64,000 nucleotides of DNA from Nitrospiraceae bacterium (GCA_020356065.1 CP070632.1:620490-684489); one strand, 5' to 3'. Shown: positions 9,722 to 18,579, counted from the first letter of the stretch. Numbers and translations are program-made. The notes: a model not told the origin generated them from the letters alone.

Positions 9722-9730
9722 TGATATAAT
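9722..9730 (+). promoter_or_regulatory. Extended -10 promoter element for alaS
   Basis: TGATATAAT matches the extended -10 pattern TGnTATAAT exactly, which can work without a good -35; none is seen. Transcription would begin about 9737, leaving a ~43-nt leader before the ATG at 9780. Confidence 0.5.
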
Positions 9731-9779
9731 ACGGATTGTATAGTCCAAGCCCTTTAATTTAAGACATTTTTGCTCATAC

Positions 9780-12404
9780 ATGGAAAGTAAAAAAATAAGA
9801 CAGTTATTTATCGATTTTTTCAGAGAAAAAGATCATGAGCCGGTCTCAAGTTCCGGTTTATTGCCAGAAGATGATCAAACCCTCCTTTTTACGAATGCAG
9901 GCATGGTGCAGTTTAAATCGGTTTTTCTCGGTGATCAGTCAAGACCGTACAGGCGGGCAGTCACTGTCCAGAAATGTCTCAGGGCAGGAGGAAAACACAA
10001 TGACCTTGAAAATGTGGGCAGAACAGCCAGACACCACACCTTTTTTGAGATGCTTGGAAATTTTTCCTTTGGAGACTATTTTAAAAAAGAGGCAACCGAG
10101 TGGGCATGGGAGTTTCTTACCGATCGGGTGAAGCTCCCCGGTGAAAGACTGCTGATAACAGTCTTTGAAGAGGACGATGAGGCCGAAAAATTATGGCATG
10201 AGCATGTCGGGATCCCGAAGGAACAGATATTCAGGCTCGGTGCAAAAGACAATTTCTGGCAGATGGGTGACACAGGACCCTGCGGACCATGCTCTGAAAT
10301 ATTGATTGATCAGGGACCGGAATTGAGCTGCGGCAGTCCGGACTGCAAGGTGGGGTGTGACTGTGACAGGTATCTTGAAATATGGAACCTTGTGTTCATG
10401 CAGTTTAACAGGGATGCTGCCGGAAAGCTCACGCCCCTGCCGAAACCGAGTATAGATACCGGTATGGGACTGGAGCGGCTGGCTGCAGTGTTGCAGGGAA
10501 AGCACAATAACTTTAACACTGACCTCTTCATGCCGATAATAAAGTATGTTGAAGGATTGTGCGGCAAAACTTACGGTTCAGATCCTGCAACAGATGTTTC
10601 ATTACGTGTCATTGCTGACCATATACGGGCTTCAGCCTTTGTTCTGTCTGAAGGTCTGACACCATCGAATGAAGGAAGAGGGTATGTGCTGAGGAGAATC
10701 ATCAGGAGAGCCGCCAGACATGGGTTTATGCTTGGACTTGAAGACCCTTTTTTATTCAATGTGCTTGATGTGGTTTATAAACGTATGTCAGAGCCGTATC
10801 CCGATATCACAGAAAATATGGATATATGCAGGAACGTTCTCAAACTGGAAGAGGAGAGGTTTGCCCACACACTATCAGCAGGAATGGGCATACTGGATAA
10901 AGTAATGGATGAAGTACGGCAATCGGGGAAGGATATTATTCCGGGCAGCGAACTATTTAAACTTTATGACACGTATGGTTTTCCCCTTGACCTCGCACAG
11001 GATATTGCTGAAGACAGTAAGCTCAGAATAGACGAGCAGGGATTCCAAAATGCCATGGAGGAGCAGAAGAACAGGGCACGGGCCTCATGGGTCGGGGAAG
11101 AGGAGATATCCGGTGTATACAGGGAGGTATTTAAGAAATCAGGGGCCACGGAGTTTGTTGGATATGAGAATATGAATTCGGACGCTCATGTTATTGCCCT
11201 GATAAAGGATGGGAAACTTGTAGACGAGGCATCTGAAGGTGAACATGTTGAGATTGTCCTTGACAGGACTTCTTTTTATGGTGAATCAGGGGGGCAGGTA
11301 GGAGATACGGGGATGATTAAGGCGGACGGTCTTACAGTTTCAGTGCATGATACAAAGAAATATCAGAACCTGATTCTTCATATGTCAGAAGTTAAACAAG
11401 GGACCATAAAAATCGGAGTGACAGTTTCAGCACATGTTTCAGCGGGCAACAGGGAGTCCATCAAGCGTAACCATACGGCTACCCATTTGCTTCATGCAGC
11501 GCTGAAAACAGTGCTTGGAGACCATATTAAACAGGCTGGATCGTTAGTTGCTCCTGACAGACTCAGGTTTGACTTTAACCACTTTTATGCTGTTAATGAA
11601 AAAGAAATTGGCGAAATTGAAGATATAGTTAACGAGAAAGTAATAGCAAATTCTCCCGTCGCTGTGACTGAATCAGATCTTGATGATGCAATCGCACAGG
11701 GCGCTGTCGCGCTCTTCGGTGAAAAATACGGAGAAAAGGTGCGGGTTGTAAAAGCCGGAAATTTTTCAGCTGAACTCTGCGGAGGTACGCATTGTAATGC
11801 AACAGGCGATATAGGACCTTTTAAGATAATTTCAGAGGGAAGCGTTGCAGCGGGCATCAGAAGGATCGAGGCTGTCACAGGATTTGAAGCGTTTAACTAC
11901 TTTAAGTCCAGAGAGACGGAACTGAAAAAAGCTGCAGGTCTGCTCAAAGTGAATGAGTTAGGTATCTCCAGTAAACTTGAAAAGGTCATGAATGATTTAA
12001 AGGCGAGTGAAAAAGAGCTTGATAAAGCTAGACAAAAAGCGGTCACGGGAAGTGTTGATACAATTCTTGATAATATCACGGAAATAAATGGCGTAAAAGT
12101 CCTTGCCTGCAAAACTAATGGTATGGACATGAAGGGGCTTCGAAGCCTTACTGATTCACTGAGAGATAAAATAGGTTCAGGAGTTATTGTTCTGGGGTCT
12201 GCACGTGAAGGACAGGCATATTACGTGTCTGCGGTAACAAGGGACCTGGTATCCAGGCTGAATGCAGGAGATATTCTGAAGGCGGTGACAGGGGGAAAAG
12301 GCGGCGGAAGGCCTGATATGGCTCAGGGTGGTACAAAGGATCCGGAAGGTCTGGACATAGCGATTTCATCCGTAGGTGATATAATTAAGGAAAGATTGAA
12401 TTAG
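9780..12404 (+). CDS. alaS: Alanine--tRNA ligase
   Basis: Charges tRNA-Ala and edits mischarged Ser/Gly. All parts of the 874-residue enzyme are present. The class II core begins IRQLFIDFFREKDH and includes GMVQFK and MGDTGPCGPCSEI; the tRNA-recognition region follows. The editing domain has zinc ligands HTATHLLHA (about residue 562) and CGGTHC (about 666), and the C-Ala domain ends with the glycine-rich GGKGGGRPDMAQGG. A short Cys-rich insertion (SCGSPDCKVGCDCDRY, about residue 182) is a known variant in many bacteria. There is no visible Shine-Dalgarno before ATG 9780. A recA-recX-alaS neighbourhood is common in bacteria. Confidence 0.97.
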   Translation: MESKKIRQLFIDFFREKDHEPVSSSGLLPEDDQTLLFTNAGMVQFKSVFLGDQSRPYRRAVTVQKCLRAGGKHNDLENVGRTARHHTFFEMLGNFSFGDYFKKEATEWAWEFLTDRVKLPGERLLITVFEEDDEAEKLWHEHVGIPKEQIFRLGAKDNFWQMGDTGPCGPCSEILIDQGPELSCGSPDCKVGCDCDRYLEIWNLVFMQFNRDAAGKLTPLPKPSIDTGMGLERLAAVLQGKHNNFNTDLFMPIIKYVEGLCGKTYGSDPATDVSLRVIADHIRASAFVLSEGLTPSNEGRGYVLRRIIRRAARHGFMLGLEDPFLFNVLDVVYKRMSEPYPDITENMDICRNVLKLEEERFAHTLSAGMGILDKVMDEVRQSGKDIIPGSELFKLYDTYGFPLDLAQDIAEDSKLRIDEQGFQNAMEEQKNRARASWVGEEEISGVYREVFKKSGATEFVGYENMNSDAHVIALIKDGKLVDEASEGEHVEIVLDRTSFYGESGGQVGDTGMIKADGLTVSVHDTKKYQNLILHMSEVKQGTIKIGVTVSAHVSAGNRESIKRNHTATHLLHAALKTVLGDHIKQAGSLVAPDRLRFDFNHFYAVNEKEIGEIEDIVNEKVIANSPVAVTESDLDDAIAQGAVALFGEKYGEKVRVVKAGNFSAELCGGTHCNATGDIGPFKIISEGSVAAGIRRIEAVTGFEAFNYFKSRETELKKAAGLLKVNELGISSKLEKVMNDLKASEKELDKARQKAVTGSVDTILDNITEINGVKVLACKTNGMDMKGLRSLTDSLRDKIGSGVIVLGSAREGQAYYVSAVTRDLVSRLNAGDILKAVTGGKGGGRPDMAQGGTKDPEGLDIAISSVGDIIKERLN

Positions 12405-12431
12405 GTAACCTGTACTCACCGGGAGGTGATC

Positions 12432-12746
12432 ATGACTATTAACGAAATGATTCATAAGACTTTAATGGCAGGACTTGGGGTCCCTGAAAAAATCAGTGAA
12501 GTTGTTGATGACCTTGTGACAAAAGGGGAACTGAGTGAGTCACAGGGCGCAAAACTCCTCAGGGAGTTCACAGAAAAGGTCAGCAGGGCAGGAGATGATA
12601 TCAACAAAACCATCTCTGACCTGATCAACAAGACCCTGGAAAAAATGAATATACCCACAAGAGAAGAGGTGGACAGGCTTAACAAGAAAATCATGTCTCT
12701 ATCTTCAAAAGTCAAAAAGCTTGAAGAATCAGGTAAATCCGGATGA
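12432..12746 (+). CDS. Phasin-like / PhaF-type coiled-coil protein
   Basis: A 104-residue, almost entirely helical and charged protein. The N-terminal ~55 residues (HKTLMAGLGVPEKISEVVDD) resemble polyhydroxyalkanoate granule-associated (phasin-like) helices, and residues 75-100 form a heptad coiled coil (EEVDRLNKKIMSLSSKVKKL). Without a PHA synthase gene nearby, a granule role is not supported. A general scaffold or stress role is equally possible. The ATG at 12432 is chosen over the upstream GTG 12426, because GGGAGG at 12421-12426 is then 5 nt away. It follows alaS by 27 bp and may share its transcript. Confidence 0.7.
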   Translation: MTINEMIHKTLMAGLGVPEKISEVVDDLVTKGELSESQGAKLLREFTEKVSRAGDDINKTISDLINKTLEKMNIPTREEVDRLNKKIMSLSSKVKKLEESGKSG

Positions 12747-12750
12747 TAAT

Positions 12751-12907
12751 TTCCAATGTCAAAGAAAGCTTAATGACTCAAATGGATATATGAAAGACGG
12801 ATTCAGGGTCGATCTGGATTTCCTTTTTTAATTTAAAATTATATAATCTGGAATTTATTTAACATTTGCCTGTCTGCCGGTAGGCAGGGACTTTGGAATT
12901 TGACATT
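12751..12907. repeat. Intergenic unit with inverted ends and an inner palindrome
   Basis: AATGTCAAA at 12755-12763 is mirrored by TTTGACATT at 12899-12907. The outer span and end sequence resemble the perfect inverted-repeat unit at 3158-3314. Inside, 12868-12890 holds a short GC-rich palindrome (CTGCC-GGTA-GGCAG) in otherwise AT-rich DNA. It may be a decayed copy of the same element. Confidence 0.35.
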
Positions 12908-12924
12908 TTACTTGTAATTATCGA

Positions 12925-14631
12925 ATGGGCATAAAAGGTTTCCTGAGATTCTGGCAGACATATAAGAGTATTACCCGCATCCGACAGATCGTCAATGTTT
13001 TCCTCAAACACGGCTTTGGACAGTTTATCCAGCAGGTCAATCTCCAGCGTTTCATTCCCTTAAGAAAACGGATAAAGGTCTTTGCCAAGTGGCATGATAT
13101 TGAACGGCATACCATCCCTGAAAGGCTGCGCATGACCTTCAGTGAGCTTGGCCCTTCTTTTATCAAGCTGGCCCAGATTCTTTCATCAAGACCTGATCTC
13201 ATAACCATCGAATACGCTGAAGAATTTAAAAAACTGCAGGACAAAGTGCCGCCTTTTCCCTCATTCGAAGCAAAGCGGATATTTAAAGAAGACTTTAATG
13301 CCGATGCGGAAGACGTCTTTTCTGAATTTGAAGACAGGCCTGTTGCTGCGGCCTCAATTGCACAGGTGCATTATGCCATACTCAGGAGCGGTGAAAAGGT
13401 AATCGTCAAAATTCAGAGGCCGGACATTGCCGAAATTATAGATACGGACATCGTGATTTTGGGTGTCATTGCCAGGCTCATGCTCAAGTACATTCCGGAA
13501 AGCCGGCTCTTTGAACCTGAAGGAATCGTGAATGAATTTGCGCGGTCTGTGAAGAAGGAGCTGGATTTCATAGCTGAGGCAAAAAATGCCCAACGGTTTA
13601 AACGGAACTTCAAGGGGAATGACGACATCTGTATCCCTGAAGTCTATTCAGAATATCTCTCGTCCCGGGTAATTGTGATGGAAAGGATTGAAGGCATACG
13701 CATTGATGATATTAAGGGCATTGATGAACTGGGGATTGACAGGGTCGAGCTTGCAAAAAAGGGAGTGGACGGATATTTCAAGATGATTTTTGATGACGGT
13801 TTTTTTCATGCAGACCCCCATCCCGGAAATATTTTTGTTTTGTCTGACGGCAGAATAGGACTTATGGACTATGGTATCGTGGGCTGGCTGACTCCTGACC
13901 TGATGGAGAATATTGCGAGCGCGTTTCTCGCTGTGCTGTCAAAGAATTATGACCGTCTTGTAGACCTGTATATAGACCTTGGGCTTGTGTCGGACCATAT
14001 AGACATGGATACGTTCAGGAGAGAGTTCAGGTCTGACATTATTTATCTTCTGGAACCCTTGTATGACCTGTCAATTTCCGAAGTAAACTTTCCCGAGTAC
14101 CTTGAAGCATTGACTCACCTTGTTATTAAACACGGACTGAAAGTGCCGTCAGAACTGCTTCTGATGAATAAGACAATGCTTATACTTGATAATATTGGCA
14201 GACAACTTGATCCTGATTTTAATCTGATGTCAGCGGCAGAACCCTATGCAAGGAGACTTGTGCAGAAACGTATGAGTCCGCAGAGAGTGCTGGAAAAGTC
14301 AAAGGAAAACATCACAGAGATAGGAGACCTGATTGTTGATACGCCGAGGCAGATGAACCGCCTCCTGAGAAAGACACTCAGGGACGAGCTCAGTTTTAAA
14401 ATAGATCCTGCGGGAATGGACAAGCTGATCAAGGATATTGACCGATCGAGCAATAGAATCGCTTTCAGTCTGATTGTGGCCTCAATTATTGTAGGTTCAT
14501 CAATGTTGATACAGTCAGACATCGGAGGCAGAGTCTTTGGATTTCCAACCATAGGCGCTATCGGCTTTCTGGTTGCTATTCTTCTGGGCATACGACTTCT
14601 TATATCAATCCTGCGTTCAGGGCGTCTTTAG
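12925..14631 (+). CDS. ubiB: UbiB/ABC1/ADCK-family atypical kinase-like ATPase
   Basis: A membrane-tethered atypical kinase family, linked in other bacteria to quinone biosynthesis. In the 568 residues I see the N-terminal family extension ELGPSFIKLAQILSSRPDL (residues ~75-93), the alanine-rich nucleotide loop PVAAASIAQVH, the lysine in KVIVKIQRPDI, the catalytic loop FFHADPHPGN and the metal-binding LMDYGIVG. Two C-terminal membrane helices (~505-565) close the protein. The usual KxGQ motif reads KLAQ here (81-84), a conservative departure. The start ATG 12925 has no strong Shine-Dalgarno. Whether it serves ubiquinone or menaquinone cannot be told from the window. Confidence 0.88.
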   Translation: MGIKGFLRFWQTYKSITRIRQIVNVFLKHGFGQFIQQVNLQRFIPLRKRIKVFAKWHDIERHTIPERLRMTFSELGPSFIKLAQILSSRPDLITIEYAEEFKKLQDKVPPFPSFEAKRIFKEDFNADAEDVFSEFEDRPVAAASIAQVHYAILRSGEKVIVKIQRPDIAEIIDTDIVILGVIARLMLKYIPESRLFEPEGIVNEFARSVKKELDFIAEAKNAQRFKRNFKGNDDICIPEVYSEYLSSRVIVMERIEGIRIDDIKGIDELGIDRVELAKKGVDGYFKMIFDDGFFHADPHPGNIFVLSDGRIGLMDYGIVGWLTPDLMENIASAFLAVLSKNYDRLVDLYIDLGLVSDHIDMDTFRREFRSDIIYLLEPLYDLSISEVNFPEYLEALTHLVIKHGLKVPSELLLMNKTMLILDNIGRQLDPDFNLMSAAEPYARRLVQKRMSPQRVLEKSKENITEIGDLIVDTPRQMNRLLRKTLRDELSFKIDPAGMDKLIKDIDRSSNRIAFSLIVASIIVGSSMLIQSDIGGRVFGFPTIGAIGFLVAILLGIRLLISILRSGRL

Positions 14632-14713
14632 ATGAAAAATAAGAAGCGAGTGAATGAAGAATTATTAACATGCATACATTAATATTAAGACTTCAATTCA
14701 GGAGGTATATCTC

Positions 14714-15151
14714 ATGACCATTGATGAGCTGAAAAAATACTGTGATGGAGAGTTCATTCATATTAAACGGATTGTGGATGAGCTGTACACGGTTTATATA
14801 CCGGACAAGGCAGAGTATCCGATTACCGACAAGGCGGCAATGGCAGCCCTTCTGGTTAATATGTACAGCGGAATAGAGGGAATTTTGAAACAGATGCTCA
14901 AGTTTGATAAACTTGATGTCGATGATTCTCCGGGCTGGCATGAGATGGTATTGAGAAAATCGGCTGAGATCGCCATATTGCCGCCTGATCTTATTCAGCT
15001 TTTATCTAAGTACCTTGCCTTTAGAAATTTTTTTCTATACACCTACGTTTTCAATATTAATTGGGACGATATGAAATCCATGATAGATGCGGCGCGGGAT
15101 GTTGTCTCAGGTGTACATTCCGAGGTTGAGGATTATATCAAGTCGATTTAA
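14714..15151 (+). CDS. HepT-like (HEPN fold) protein with degenerate active site
   Basis: 145 residues, helical. The C-terminal half resembles HepT-type HEPN RNases, whose motif Rx4H(x)Y sits in a stretch like RHFFRHAY. Here the equivalent segment is RNFFLYTYVFNINWDDM (about residue 106): the arginine and last tyrosine are kept, but the histidine is tyrosine. RNase activity is therefore doubtful. No MntA-type nucleotidyltransferase antitoxin lies next to it, so a classical toxin-antitoxin pair is not supported. The start is firm: AGGAGG lies about 9 nt before ATG 14714. It could act as a regulatory or solitary HEPN protein. Confidence 0.6.
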   Translation: MTIDELKKYCDGEFIHIKRIVDELYTVYIPDKAEYPITDKAAMAALLVNMYSGIEGILKQMLKFDKLDVDDSPGWHEMVLRKSAEIAILPPDLIQLLSKYLAFRNFFLYTYVFNINWDDMKSMIDAARDVVSGVHSEVEDYIKSI

Positions 15152-15258
15152 GAAGGTTGGTGGTCGAATCCTATTCCGTTTTATCAACATGGATAAATAT
15201 TCATATTAGTTCTATAATACAAGCCTTGCAATTTGATATTTAAAACTGAGGAGGAAAC

Positions 15259-15948
15259 ATGAAGATCTTAACTGTAGTAATCGGTTTGCTGATAATGACG
15301 TATCCTGTATATGCTGAACAGGACACACTCCTGAAAAACAAAAAAGACAAAGTAAGTTACGCAATTGGTATGGATATTGGCAAAAACCTGAAGAAACAGC
15401 CGATCGAAATTAATCCGGAAGCTCTTTCTCAGGGACTCTGGGACTCATTGACGGATGAAAAGACATTGATGACCGATCAGGAGTATAGCGACACCATGAA
15501 CGCCTTCAGAACTGAAATGAATCAGAAACAGACAGAGCAGATGAAAGAGATCAGCGACAGGAATAAAAAGGATGGAGAAAAATTTCTTGCAGAAAACAGG
15601 AAAAAAGAGGGTGTAGTCACAACAGAGAGCGGCCTTCAGTATAAGATCGTCACCGAGGGGACCGGGGCGTCTCCAAAATCGACCGATACCGTTACTGTTC
15701 ATTATAAGGGCACATTGATAGACGGAAAAGAATTTGATAGTTCACACAAACGCGGACAGCCAGCCACGTTCCCGGTGAATGGAGTAATTAAAGGCTGGAC
15801 TGAAGCCCTTCAGCTTATGAAAACCGGTGCAAAATGGCAGCTTTTTATCCCTTCAGAGCTGGCTTACGGCGAGCGCGGGGCAGGACGAAATATAGGACCG
15901 AATTCAACGCTCATATTTGATGTAGAACTGATCTCGATCAAAGAGTAA
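15259..15948 (+). CDS. Periplasmic FKBP-type peptidyl-prolyl isomerase (FkpA/Mip-like)
   Basis: Catalyses cis-trans isomerisation of Xaa-Pro bonds and chaperones envelope proteins. A signal peptide (MKILTVVIGLLIMTYPVYA) is followed by an N-terminal dimerisation domain (KVSYAIGMDIGKNLKKQ, to about residue 120) and a complete FKBP domain. The latter includes TVTVHYKGTLIDGKEFDSS, VIKGWTEALQLMKTGAKWQL, and IPSELAYGERGAG, ending STLIFDVELI. The 229-residue length and two-domain order are standard for Mip/FkpA. A perfect GAGGAGG precedes ATG 15259. The next gene begins 21 bp downstream. Confidence 0.93.
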   Translation: MKILTVVIGLLIMTYPVYAEQDTLLKNKKDKVSYAIGMDIGKNLKKQPIEINPEALSQGLWDSLTDEKTLMTDQEYSDTMNAFRTEMNQKQTEQMKEISDRNKKDGEKFLAENRKKEGVVTTESGLQYKIVTEGTGASPKSTDTVTVHYKGTLIDGKEFDSSHKRGQPATFPVNGVIKGWTEALQLMKTGAKWQLFIPSELAYGERGAGRNIGPNSTLIFDVELISIKE

Positions 15949-15969
15949 TTGCTGGAAAGGAGGATAGTA

Positions 15970-16239
15970 ATGTCAGAAAAAGAACACATCCCTTTACCTA
16001 AGAATACAAAAGCTTATTTCTGTGCTGACTGCGGAGCTGTTGCTCTTGATGCCAATAATATCTGCAAGGTCATGGGCCAGGGAACAAAAGCTGAGTGGTG
16101 TGGCATCAAGGGATCAAAACCGCCGTCATTCTGTCATAACAAGACACATACTGACCGATGGCAATGTGATAATTGTGGACAGATATCGGTGAATCCGGAA
16201 CTTCTGTGTAAACCAGAGAAAATGCCGGAATCCGAATAG
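15970..16239 (+). CDS. Small zinc-ribbon-like protein
   Basis: 89 residues with two CxxC centres: AYFCADCGAVALDANNICK (from residue ~16) and WQCDNCGQISVNPELLCKP (from ~60), with further Cys/His between. Each centre looks like a half of a treble-clef or zinc-ribbon site. The same YFC-x2-CG...LCKP pattern occurs in the protein at 19034, so the two are paralogues. AAAGGAGG 6 nt upstream fixes ATG 15970 rather than the TTG at 15949. It follows the FKBP gene closely and may be co-transcribed. Function is unknown; metal binding is inferred. Confidence 0.72.
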   Translation: MSEKEHIPLPKNTKAYFCADCGAVALDANNICKVMGQGTKAEWCGIKGSKPPSFCHNKTHTDRWQCDNCGQISVNPELLCKPEKMPESE

Positions 16240-16355
16240 TCCTATCCAGAGAGATTCAGTCGTTCTGAAAAGCGAGAATTAAACATATTATTTTACAGTC
16301 GTATGATTTTATTACTGACGGGAAACTCTCACTTTCCCATCTTATAAAAAATCTC

Positions 16356-16376
16356 TATCGAAGTTGAACTTCGATA
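16356..16376. repeat. REP-like palindrome, copy A
   Basis: Arms TATCGAAGTT and AACTTCGATA around a single G, 21 bp. It immediately follows the restored stop codon (16378-16380) of the transposase-like pseudogene, which reads out of this palindrome's flank. Confidence 0.85.
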
Positions 16377-16377
16377 A

Positions 16378-17072
16378 TTACTCGATTATCACTTCCCTGA
16401 CCTCATTCAGCAGATGTTCACTGTCGATCTGCTTTAACCGTTCGAGCATATATTTCCTGTATTTTTCATGTCCACCAAAGATATCAAGAATAAACCCCTT
16501 ATTGTCACAGATGGAAAATTTCTCTTTCCCACATAATCGGGAAAACTGCTCCATCTATACCTCTCAAGAAAATCTATCGAAGTTGAACTTCGATAATTCA
16601 GATACAGAGGATTTGTGTGGATGTAAAAGGGCAGGTGTATGAAGTGTGATTCCCTGTTTACCAGAACAGCTTTGAACCTGCCCTGAAAAAGCCCGCCCAC
16701 GCGATCATATTTCTTGTTGAAATAATTGGTATAACCAGTGCCGAGTTTCTGCATAAATTTAACAATACCGTTGTCCCTCGTCTGCCTGACAATCAGGTGG
16801 TAATGGTTGGGCATCAGGCTAAAGACCAGAACTTCCACGAGCAGCTTTCTCGGTCCTGTGTCTCTATTGACACACAGTCTCTCAACGCTCTGGCTTTTTG
16901 AATTGAAATAATAATTAAGGTTGGCGACCTGTTCTTCGTTATTAAACTCGTAAAGACAGTGAACAAAGCGGAAGTAGTCCTTCTTATCCATAAAAATATG
17001 CCGCTTCTCTACCCCCCGATTGAAGATATGATAAATATGATCATTTATAAACACAGGTTTCTTCATGATCAT
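16378..17072 (-). pseudogene. REP-associated tyrosine transposase (Y1_Tnp/RAYT), frameshifted
   Basis: RAYTs are single-copy HUH-type transposases that act on REP palindromes. Residues are typical: start KKPVFINDHIYHIFNRGV, catalytic-site segment LMPNHYHLIVRQ with the HxH pair, and GTGYTNYFNKKYDRVGGLFQ with the nucleophile tyrosine region. The intact frame breaks near 16520-16530: after PDYVGK the frame runs into FPSVTIRG and stops at 16434. A -1 shift restores EKFSICDNKGFILDIFGG, HEKYRKYMLERLKQ and onwards to a stop at 16378-16380. A lost G in a GGG run explains it; an assembly error cannot be excluded. ATG 17072 or 17066 could start it. Palindrome C lies 5 bp upstream and palindrome B lies within the coding region. 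Confidence 0.85.
16575..16595. repeat. REP-like palindrome, copy B (inside the transposase gene)
   Basis: The same 21-bp palindrome as copy A, here translated as part of the transposase (NYRSSTSID), between the conserved IHTNPLYL and RYRWSSFPDY segments. Confidence 0.85.
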
Positions 17073-17077
17073 AGTCC

Positions 17078-17098
17078 TATCGAAGTTGAACTTCGATA
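17078..17098. repeat. REP-like palindrome, copy C
   Basis: The third identical 21-bp palindrome, 5 bp upstream of the transposase ATG. Copies A and C bracket the gene almost exactly. Confidence 0.85.
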
Positions 17099-17490
17099 GT
17101 TCCGGTGAGTCTGATTATGTCTGTCCGAATTATTGGCAATAAACCATGTCCCCATAAGCGTTGAAAAAGTATAGCATATTTATTCTGTTATCTGCATAAC
17201 ATAAGCATTGCTTGTGATACCCTTGTAATTTATTGAGATAAGGCAGGGATTCTCAACTTTTTAAACTGCAACTGGATGCTAATAAATTAATAAAATACTC
17301 ACTTCATCATTGATAAATGAGATAAGTGTTAATCTGAAAACCTCATCCGATCTGAAGGGTTGTCGGTAAATCCTTAACCTGAACACAACTACAGATAAAA
17401 AACTTTCAACGTTCTGGCTGATCAGTAATCATTGTGTGCAAAGGGCATGATACTTAAAGCGTTATATGTTGTTAATCAACTTCTCGATCC
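17099..17490. other. Non-coding gap between the transposase and the TauE gene
   Basis: About 390 bp of AT-rich sequence. I see no conserved reading frame, strong hairpin or promoter worth naming. Confidence 0.5.
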
Positions 17491-18213
17491 TTATATGGCC
17501 GTAAGACACATCATCCCTCCGAGTAATATCAGAAGCATATGTATGACCCTGAGGTATCTGTCTCTGCTTATTCTGCGGTAAAGTTTTATTCCTGTAGTAA
17601 CCCCGATCAGTACAAACAGGGAAGAGACGAGAAAGTATTTTCCTACCAGTGCTGTTGTCAACCCCGTGGCTGCATGAACTACGGCCGTAATCACGGCGCT
17701 TGTCAGAAAGAAACCGGTAAGGGTCGCTTTTATGTGGTCTTTTGACCAGCCGGTTAAGCTCGTGTAGATAATGGCCGGGGGGCCGCCAGCACTGAATGCG
17801 GACCCTATAAAGCCGGTCCCGAAACCGGCGATATATGCCCATATGTTATGCAATCTCTTTGGCTGCGGGTTAAAGGACAGTGAGTAAACACTGTAAACGA
17901 TTATAAGTATGCCCAGCAGCAGTTTTATGAGATCAGATTCAACATGTTTAAGAAATGTAACTCCGAAATATATTCCGGGGAGGCTCCCGAGGAGAAGAGG
18001 CAGGATTTTTTTCTTTTCCATATGATCTTTCAAGGTAAAGGAGATGTATGATGTCATGAGTACACTGTGAAGAATGCATAACGGCACCGCAGTCTTAACA
18101 TCGATAAACAGCGTGAGAAGAGGCATTGCGATGAGGGCTGAACCAAAACCGGAAATACCCTGAATTATGCCGGATACAAGAAAGATAAATGATATGAGTA
18201 TTAATGTAATCAT
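17491..18213 (-). CDS. Sulfite exporter TauE/SafE-family membrane protein
   Basis: 240 residues with about eight membrane segments and the duplicated TauE/SafE pattern. The first half has the motif GIIQGISGFGSALIAMPLLT and the second half GFGTGFIGSAFSAGGPPAII, the paired loops typical of the family. Members export sulfite, sulfoacetate or similar anions, or act in cytochrome assembly; substrate cannot be assigned. ATG 18213 is the first possible start and has no clear Shine-Dalgarno. The gene stands alone, with repeats upstream and the transposase remnant downstream. Confidence 0.85.
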   Translation of the reverse strand: MITLILISFIFLVSGIIQGISGFGSALIAMPLLTLFIDVKTAVPLCILHSVLMTSYISFTLKDHMEKKKILPLLLGSLPGIYFGVTFLKHVESDLIKLLLGILIIVYSVYSLSFNPQPKRLHNIWAYIAGFGTGFIGSAFSAGGPPAIIYTSLTGWSKDHIKATLTGFFLTSAVITAVVHAATGLTTALVGKYFLVSSLFVLIGVTTGIKLYRRISRDRYLRVIHMLLILLGGMMCLTAI

Positions 18214-18330
18214 TTATTGCGGTTGCTAAAAAAAGCAAACATATATATAGTCAAAATATTATTTACTTTCTCTACATAGGGGCCATGGATTCCAGGATCC
18301 AAGGTCTCAAGTGAAAGTATGAAAGACAAC

Positions 18331-18412
18331 CTCCCCAGCTCCTCCTTACTAGGGAGGGGATTATTATTCTCCCCTTTATACGTCGGTACGGCTCGATTCC
18401 GAGGGGAGAAAC
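18331..18412. repeat. Dispersed GC-rich palindromic repeats
   Basis: Two adjoining units: CCTCCCC...GGAGGGG at about 18331-18359, and TTCTCCCCT...AGGGGAGAA at about 18366-18412. The second encloses a near-palindrome CGGTACGGCTCGATTCCGAG. Closely related units occur at about 34997-35160 and 36207-36252 and at the window end. The 73-codon frame over this area (18319-18540) is judged non-coding. Confidence 0.55.
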
Positions 18413-18538
18413 AGAGGAAAATTGATAAATATTTTATCTGTTCACTTGAATCCTTAAGATTAGATTATAGCAACTTTTGGGGAGTTGACCCTGAATTTCT
18501 TACAATATGGAGCAGGAATAAGAAGAAATTGTGGAAAT

Positions 18539-18570
18539 AAAAAAAGCCCCCTGCTCAGCAGGGGGCTTTT
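18539..18570 (-). terminator. Intrinsic terminator of the cold-shock gene
   Basis: Perfect stem AGCCCCCTGC / GCAGGGGGCT with a 3-nt loop, followed on the minus strand by a run of seven T. It lies 10 bp past the stop of the csp gene. Confidence 0.9.
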
Positions 18571-18579
18571 CAGAGTTGG

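Noticed and set aside
14714-15151. HepT-like protein as part of a toxin-antitoxin system
   Set aside because: No nucleotidyltransferase antitoxin is adjacent and the catalytic His is missing.
18319-18540. 73-codon frame between the TauE gene and csp
   Set aside because: It translates palindromic repeat DNA, has no ribosome site and no family resemblance.
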